Assembly (NCBI GenBank): GCA_964390795.1
Contig: CAYMLQ010000094.1
Coordinates: 1-16,766 of the forward strand
DNA length: 16,766 bases
Direction: 5' to 3'
DNA from: CAYMLQ01 sp964390795
GTDB lineage: Bacteria > Verrucomicrobiota > Kiritimatiellia > RFP12 > UBA1067
Both the position numbers and the translations under genes were made by a program. The notes under the pieces were generated by a model. It ran no database searches. It was not told where the DNA came from and worked only from the letters and a program-made list of their open reading frames with translations. The first letter of the stretch is position 1. Each line of letters opens with the position of its first letter. Of the stretch, positions 14,004 through 16,766 are shown piece after piece.

Positions 14004-14693
14004 ATGAGCGATACAATCACCAAAGAGTTTGTGGCGAAGATGATGGATCACGCGGTGCTCAAGCCCGCCATGACCGATGAGGACATCCGCAAGAACGCGG
14101 CGATGTGCGTGGCGAGGGGCGTGGGCGACCTCTGCGTGCGGCCGACCGACGCGGCATTGGCGGCGAGCTTGGTGAAGGGCTCGGGCACGACCGTGGCGGT
14201 CGTGATCGGCTTCCCGCACGGCGCGAGCCGGTGGGAAGTGAAAGCGCTGGAGGCCCGGCTGGCGATCGAGGACGGCGCGAACGAGCTGGACATGGTCATG
14301 AACATCGGCAAGTTCCTGTCGGGCGACTACGACACGGTCTCGCGCGAGATCGCGGCGGTTGTGGCTGTGGCCAAGCCCAAGGGCGTGCTGGTCAAGGTCA
14401 TTCAGGAGTCCTGCCTGCTGACGCTGGAGCAGGTCGCCAAGGCCTGCGAGCTGTCGATCGCGGCGGGGGCTGATTTCGTGAAGACCTCCACGGGGTTCAA
14501 CGGGGACGGCGCCACGGTCGAGCAGGTCGAGGTGATGCTGAAGACCTGCGCGGGCCGCGCCAAGGTCAAGCCGTCGGGCGGCATCCGCGACTGGGATCGC
14601 GCCGTGATGTTCCTGAAGATGGGCGTGCAGCGCTTGGGCGTGGGCTCGGCGGACAAGATCCTTGACGGCGCGCCGGCCGGCGACGGATATTGA
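14004..14693 (+). CDS. deoC: Deoxyribose-phosphate aldolase family protein (DeoC)
   Basis: 229 residues, like the shorter bacterial DeoC enzymes (about 220). A class I aldolase that reversibly splits 2-deoxyribose 5-phosphate into acetaldehyde and glyceraldehyde 3-phosphate. The barrel motifs are complete: DHAVLKP (15-21), VIGFPHG (67-73), ELDMVMNIG with proton-shuttle Asp96, KVIQESCLL, Schiff-base Lys160 in DFVKTSTGF, and Lys189 in KVKPSGGIR. The ribosome site GGGAAGAGAGAG precedes ATG 14004. No deoB, deoA, deoD or deoxyribokinase gene lies nearby; instead it sits among dehydrogenases, so it may act on another short deoxy sugar or deoxy-sugar acid rather than in nucleoside salvage. That is inference from context; the active site itself is canonical. 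Confidence 0.92.
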   Translation: MSDTITKEFVAKMMDHAVLKPAMTDEDIRKNAAMCVARGVGDLCVRPTDAALAASLVKGSGTTVAVVIGFPHGASRWEVKALEARLAIEDGANELDMVMNIGKFLSGDYDTVSREIAAVVAVAKPKGVLVKVIQESCLLTLEQVAKACELSIAAGADFVKTSTGFNGDGATVEQVEVMLKTCAGRAKVKPSGGIRDWDRAVMFLKMGVQRLGVGSADKILDGAPAGDGY

Positions 14694-14700
14694 TCGAAAC

Positions 14701-14722
14701 CGGGCGACCTGCCGGTCGCCCG
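14701..14722 (+). repeat. Perfect 9-bp hairpin
   Basis: CGGGCGACC-TGCC-GGTCGCCCG, 8 nt after the deoC stop. With the hairpin at 14734-14755 it makes a two-stem intergenic block. No T-run follows directly, so it is more likely a repeat-type stem or an mRNA 3' stabiliser than a terminator. Confidence 0.75.
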
Positions 14723-14733
14723 TACATCTGTAG

Positions 14734-14759
14734 GGGCAGGCCTGTGTGCCTGCCCTTTT
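14734..14759 (+). terminator. GC-rich hairpin with short T-run, possible intrinsic terminator
   Basis: GGGCAGGC (14734-14741), loop CTGTGT, GCCTGCCC (14748-14755), then TTTT. The stem is strong, but the four-T tract is short and the next gene's ribosome site begins only 3 nt later. It may cause partial termination between deoC and the dehydrogenase, or simply be a repeat. The GGGGCAGG-CTGTGTG-CCTGCCC design recalls a dispersed intergenic repeat seen in many bacteria. Confidence 0.5.
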
Positions 14760-14774
14760 GCAAGGAGCGAAGCG

Positions 14775-15812
14775 ATGATGCGTGCTGTGGTCTATCACGG
14801 TCCGATGGACGTGAAGGTGGAATCTGTCGCGGTGCCCGCGTGCGGGGACGGCGAGCTGCTGGTCAAGGTCGACGCCTGTGCGGTGTGCGGCTCGGACATG
14901 AAGGCGTACAAATCGGGCAACCCCCGCATGCGTCCGCCGATCGTGATGGGCCATGAATTTGCGGGCGTGATCGTCGAGAATCGCGCGGGAGCGGGGTTCT
15001 CGATCGGGGAGCGCGTGGTGATGGCGACGTCGGTGGCATGCGGCGCGTGCGCCTATTGCGCGCGCGGCTGGCGCAACCTGTGCGCGAACATCCGCCCCAT
15101 GGGCTTCGGCTACGACGGCGGCATGGCCGAGTTCGTCGTGATTCCCGAGTTGGCCGTGCGCGGCGGACACGTGGTCAAAGTGCCGGCGGTCGTAAACCCG
15201 GTGCATGCGGCGCTGGCCGAGCCGGTGAGCTGCGCGGTGAACTCGTGCGAGAACAGCCAGGTGCAGAAGGGCGACGTCGTGCTCGTGATGGGCGCGGGGC
15301 CGATGGGCATCCTGAACGCGGTGGTGGCGCGCGAGTACGGCGCGGCAAAGGTCATTCTGTCGGAGATCAATCCCTCGCGACTGGCGCAGTGCGAAGCGTT
15401 CGGTTTCGACCGTTTAGTCAATCCCGCAACCGAGGATCTGGCGCAGATCGTGAAGGACGCGACCGGCGGCATCGGCGCGGACGTGGTGATCGTGGCCGCT
15501 CCGGCCGCGGCCCCTCAGGAGCAGGCCGTGAACCTGACGCGCAAGCGCGGAACGGTCTGCCTCTTCGCCTCGCTGCCCGCGGGTAAGAGCATGCTGAATA
15601 TCGACAGCCGTCCCATTCACTACAACGAGCTGCGCGTGGTGGGCACGAGCGACTCGACGCCGGCGCATGTGGCGAAGGCGGTCGAGTTGATCGCGGCGGG
15701 AACGTTCCCGGCCGGACGTCTGGTGACGCACACGTTGCCGTTCGAGTCGTTCAAACAGGCGATCGCACTCATGGAGACGGGCGAGGCCTTGCGCGTGGTG
15801 CTGACCCCGTGA
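14775..15812 (+). CDS. Zinc-dependent medium-chain dehydrogenase (sorbitol/threonine dehydrogenase-like)
   Basis: 345 residues, a typical length. A cytosolic NAD(P)-dependent polyol or alcohol dehydrogenase. Catalytic zinc ligands are Cys38 (CAVCGSD), His60-Glu61 (GHEFAG) and probably Glu149 (LAEP). The structural zinc lobe is complete with Cys89, Cys92, Cys95 and Cys103. The Rossmann motif GAGPMG is at 173-178, and Glu at the end of the next strand (VILSEINP) suggests NAD. The ATG at 14775 has AAGGAG 7 nt upstream; ATG 14778 is an alternative. It lies between deoC and the second SDR, separated by hairpins upstream and a heptamer repeat downstream, all in the same direction. It is likely to oxidise a secondary hydroxyl of a sugar or its breakdown product; the specific substrate is unknown. 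Confidence 0.9.
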   Translation: MMRAVVYHGPMDVKVESVAVPACGDGELLVKVDACAVCGSDMKAYKSGNPRMRPPIVMGHEFAGVIVENRAGAGFSIGERVVMATSVACGACAYCARGWRNLCANIRPMGFGYDGGMAEFVVIPELAVRGGHVVKVPAVVNPVHAALAEPVSCAVNSCENSQVQKGDVVLVMGAGPMGILNAVVAREYGAAKVILSEINPSRLAQCEAFGFDRLVNPATEDLAQIVKDATGGIGADVVIVAAPAAAPQEQAVNLTRKRGTVCLFASLPAGKSMLNIDSRPIHYNELRVVGTSDSTPAHVAKAVELIAAGTFPAGRLVTHTLPFESFKQAIALMETGEALRVVLTP

Positions 15813-15816
15813 GAAT

Positions 15817-15844
15817 TTAGGATTTAGGATTTAGAAGTTAGGAG
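15817..15844. repeat. Heptamer tandem repeat, second array
   Basis: Four units at 15817, 15824, 15831 and 15838: TTAGGAT, TTAGGAT, TTAGAAG, TTAGGAG. It has the same consensus and strand as the array at 274-308. The last unit provides the GGAG (15841-15844) that is the only purine-rich ribosome site upstream of the next start codon (15856). Confidence 0.85.
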
Positions 15845-15855
15845 TTTTCATCGTC

Positions 15856-16638
15856 ATGGATCTGAAGCTGAAAGACAAAGTCGTCATCGTCACGGGTTCG
15901 TCCAGCGGCGTCGGAAAGGCGATCGCGTTCGCCTTTGCGGCGGAGGGCTCCCGCGTCGTCATCAACTATCTCAAGAACGAGGCCAAGGGGCTTGATTTCG
16001 GAAACGACGCGCGGGCCGTGGTGGACGAGATCAAGGCCCGGTTTGGAGCGGACGCGATCGCGGTCGCGGCTGACCTTGCCCACGAGGAGCAGATCCAGGC
16101 GATGTTCGACGCCGCGGAGGCGCAGCTGGGGCCAGTCGACGTGCTCGTCAACAATGCGGCGTATTGTCCGAAGGGGCCTCTGACCTCCTATTCCGTCGAG
16201 GAGTGGAACTATACGTTTCAGGTCAACGTGACGGGCTGTTTCGTCACCTGCCGCGAATTGGTCAAACGGCTGCGCGCGCGCCAGGCGAAGGGCAAGATCG
16301 TGAACATCGCGTCGCAGGCGGCCTTCCTCGGCTCCACGTCGGGGCATCTGCCGTATGACTCGAGCAAAGGCGCGGTGGTGTCGCTGACCCGCGCGATCGC
16401 TCGCGAGACTGCGAAAGAGGGCATCAACGTCAACGCGGTCGCGCCCGGCATGGTGATGACGGAAATGATCGCGAAGATCTGGGAAGAGCGCAAAGAGCAA
16501 TACCTCTCACGCATTCCGCTGAACCGTATCGCACAGCCGGAGGAGATCGCCAACGTCGTCGTTTTCCTGGCGTCGGACGCGGCCAGCTACATGACTGGCA
16601 CGACGCTGGATCTGACCGGCGGCCTGATGATGCGCTGA
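15856..16638 (+). CDS. Short-chain dehydrogenase/reductase, second copy type
   Basis: 260 residues, a classical cytosolic SDR clearly distinct from the one at 13198. TGSSSGVG (13-20) binds the cofactor; beta-2 ends in VVINYLKN without an acidic residue, which would fit NADP or mixed preference. NNAA (99-102), Asn124, Ser153, Tyr167 and Lys171 (YDSSK) form the usual active site, and IPLNRIAQPEEIANVVVFLAS with YMTGTTLDLTGG closes the protein. It begins 43 nt after the MDR dehydrogenase stop; GGAG from the heptamer repeat lies 11 nt upstream of the ATG. It is the last plus-strand gene of the cassette, ending 12 nt before the stop of a convergent gene. Together with the other dehydrogenases it suggests stepwise oxidation or redox isomerisation of a sugar. 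Confidence 0.9.
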   Translation: MDLKLKDKVVIVTGSSSGVGKAIAFAFAAEGSRVVINYLKNEAKGLDFGNDARAVVDEIKARFGADAIAVAADLAHEEQIQAMFDAAEAQLGPVDVLVNNAAYCPKGPLTSYSVEEWNYTFQVNVTGCFVTCRELVKRLRARQAKGKIVNIASQAAFLGSTSGHLPYDSSKGAVVSLTRAIARETAKEGINVNAVAPGMVMTEMIAKIWEERKEQYLSRIPLNRIAQPEEIANVVVFLASDAASYMTGTTLDLTGGLMMR

Positions 16639-16650
16639 CGAGGCGTGCGT

Positions 16651-16766
16651 TTAACGCTTGGCAGGCTTCAGGCGCTGGGCGAAGAGCCAGGCCAGGACTT
16701 TCCGGTCGGAGTAGGTACGCGTCCAGACGTCATGCCCCGCGGCGGGGTATTCGCGATACTGGACAA
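16651..16766 (-). CDS. C-terminal end of an esterase/alpha-beta hydrolase-like protein, cut by the window edge
   Basis: The last 37 codons of a minus-strand gene entering from the right edge. The residues VQYREYPAAGHDVWTRTY, then SDRKVLAWLFAQRLKPAKR, match the ending of secreted PHB-depolymerase/dienelactone-hydrolase-type esterases, where GHDxW carries the catalytic His (His11 of this fragment) before a final helix ending in WLFAQRR. The nucleophile and acid lie outside the window. Such esterases often sit in PVC polysaccharide-degradation loci as deacetylases. It converges on the second SDR with a 12-nt gap that holds no terminator. Confidence 0.7.
   Translation of the reverse strand, partial: VQYREYPAAGHDVWTRTYSDRKVLAWLFAQRLKPAKR

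Noticed and set aside
14734..14759. Definite operon terminator splitting the cassette
   Set aside because: The T-run has only four residues, and the next ribosome site follows within 3 nt; attenuation or a repeat is as likely.
13941..15206. 421-codon minus-strand open frame
   Set aside because: Runs antisense through deoC and the MDR dehydrogenase, both firmly identified; its composition is that of a shadow frame.

Overview
The window is GC-rich and carries several secreted proteins with signal peptides. These include a LamG/beta-propeller/dihaem protein related to the hydrazine synthase alpha-subunit family, a FAD-dependent oxidoreductase of a family abundant in the PVC superphylum, a fucosidase-like glycoside hydrolase with a discoidin domain, and an EF-P paralogue of the YeiP/EfpL type. 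Together these suggest a polysaccharide-degrading member of the PVC superphylum (Kiritimatiellota, Lentisphaerota or Verrucomicrobiota). That placement is an inference from gene content; no marker gene here settles it. Nearly every longer gap holds a small palindromic or tandem repeat of a different design.

Left part, minus strand (1-2948): a likely operon of metallo-beta-lactamase-fold hydrolase, family-4-like glycosyltransferase, EfpL and the N-terminus of a dihydroxy-acid dehydratase. It is driven from a divergent promoter region (about 2933-2983) shared with a plus-strand corrinoid adenosyltransferase (cobO). cobO converges on the 1103-residue LamG/propeller/cytochrome gene with no base between the two stop codons.

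Middle, minus strand (6846-11820): FAD oxidoreductase, a decapitated LamG-type gene, a deletion remnant of a fucosidase-like gene, a DeoR-family regulator and an intact fucosidase-like gene. The remnant joins the signal peptide and first 17 mature residues of a paralogue directly to its last residues, through a 4-bp microhomology. The LamG-type remnant ends 8 bp before a 61-bp REP-like element. The FAD oxidoreductase has another palindromic repeat inside its apparent signal-peptide coding region.

Right part, plus strand (11814-16638): a strong extended -10 promoter precedes a secreted SMP-30/gluconolactonase-like propeller protein, followed by an SDR, a DeoC-type aldolase, a zinc-dependent MDR dehydrogenase and a second SDR. 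This looks like a catabolic cassette (lactonase, dehydrogenases, aldolase) for a sugar, possibly a deoxy sugar released by the fucosidase-like enzyme and controlled by the DeoR protein. The substrate is not shown by the sequence. The 3' end of an esterase-like gene converges from the right edge.
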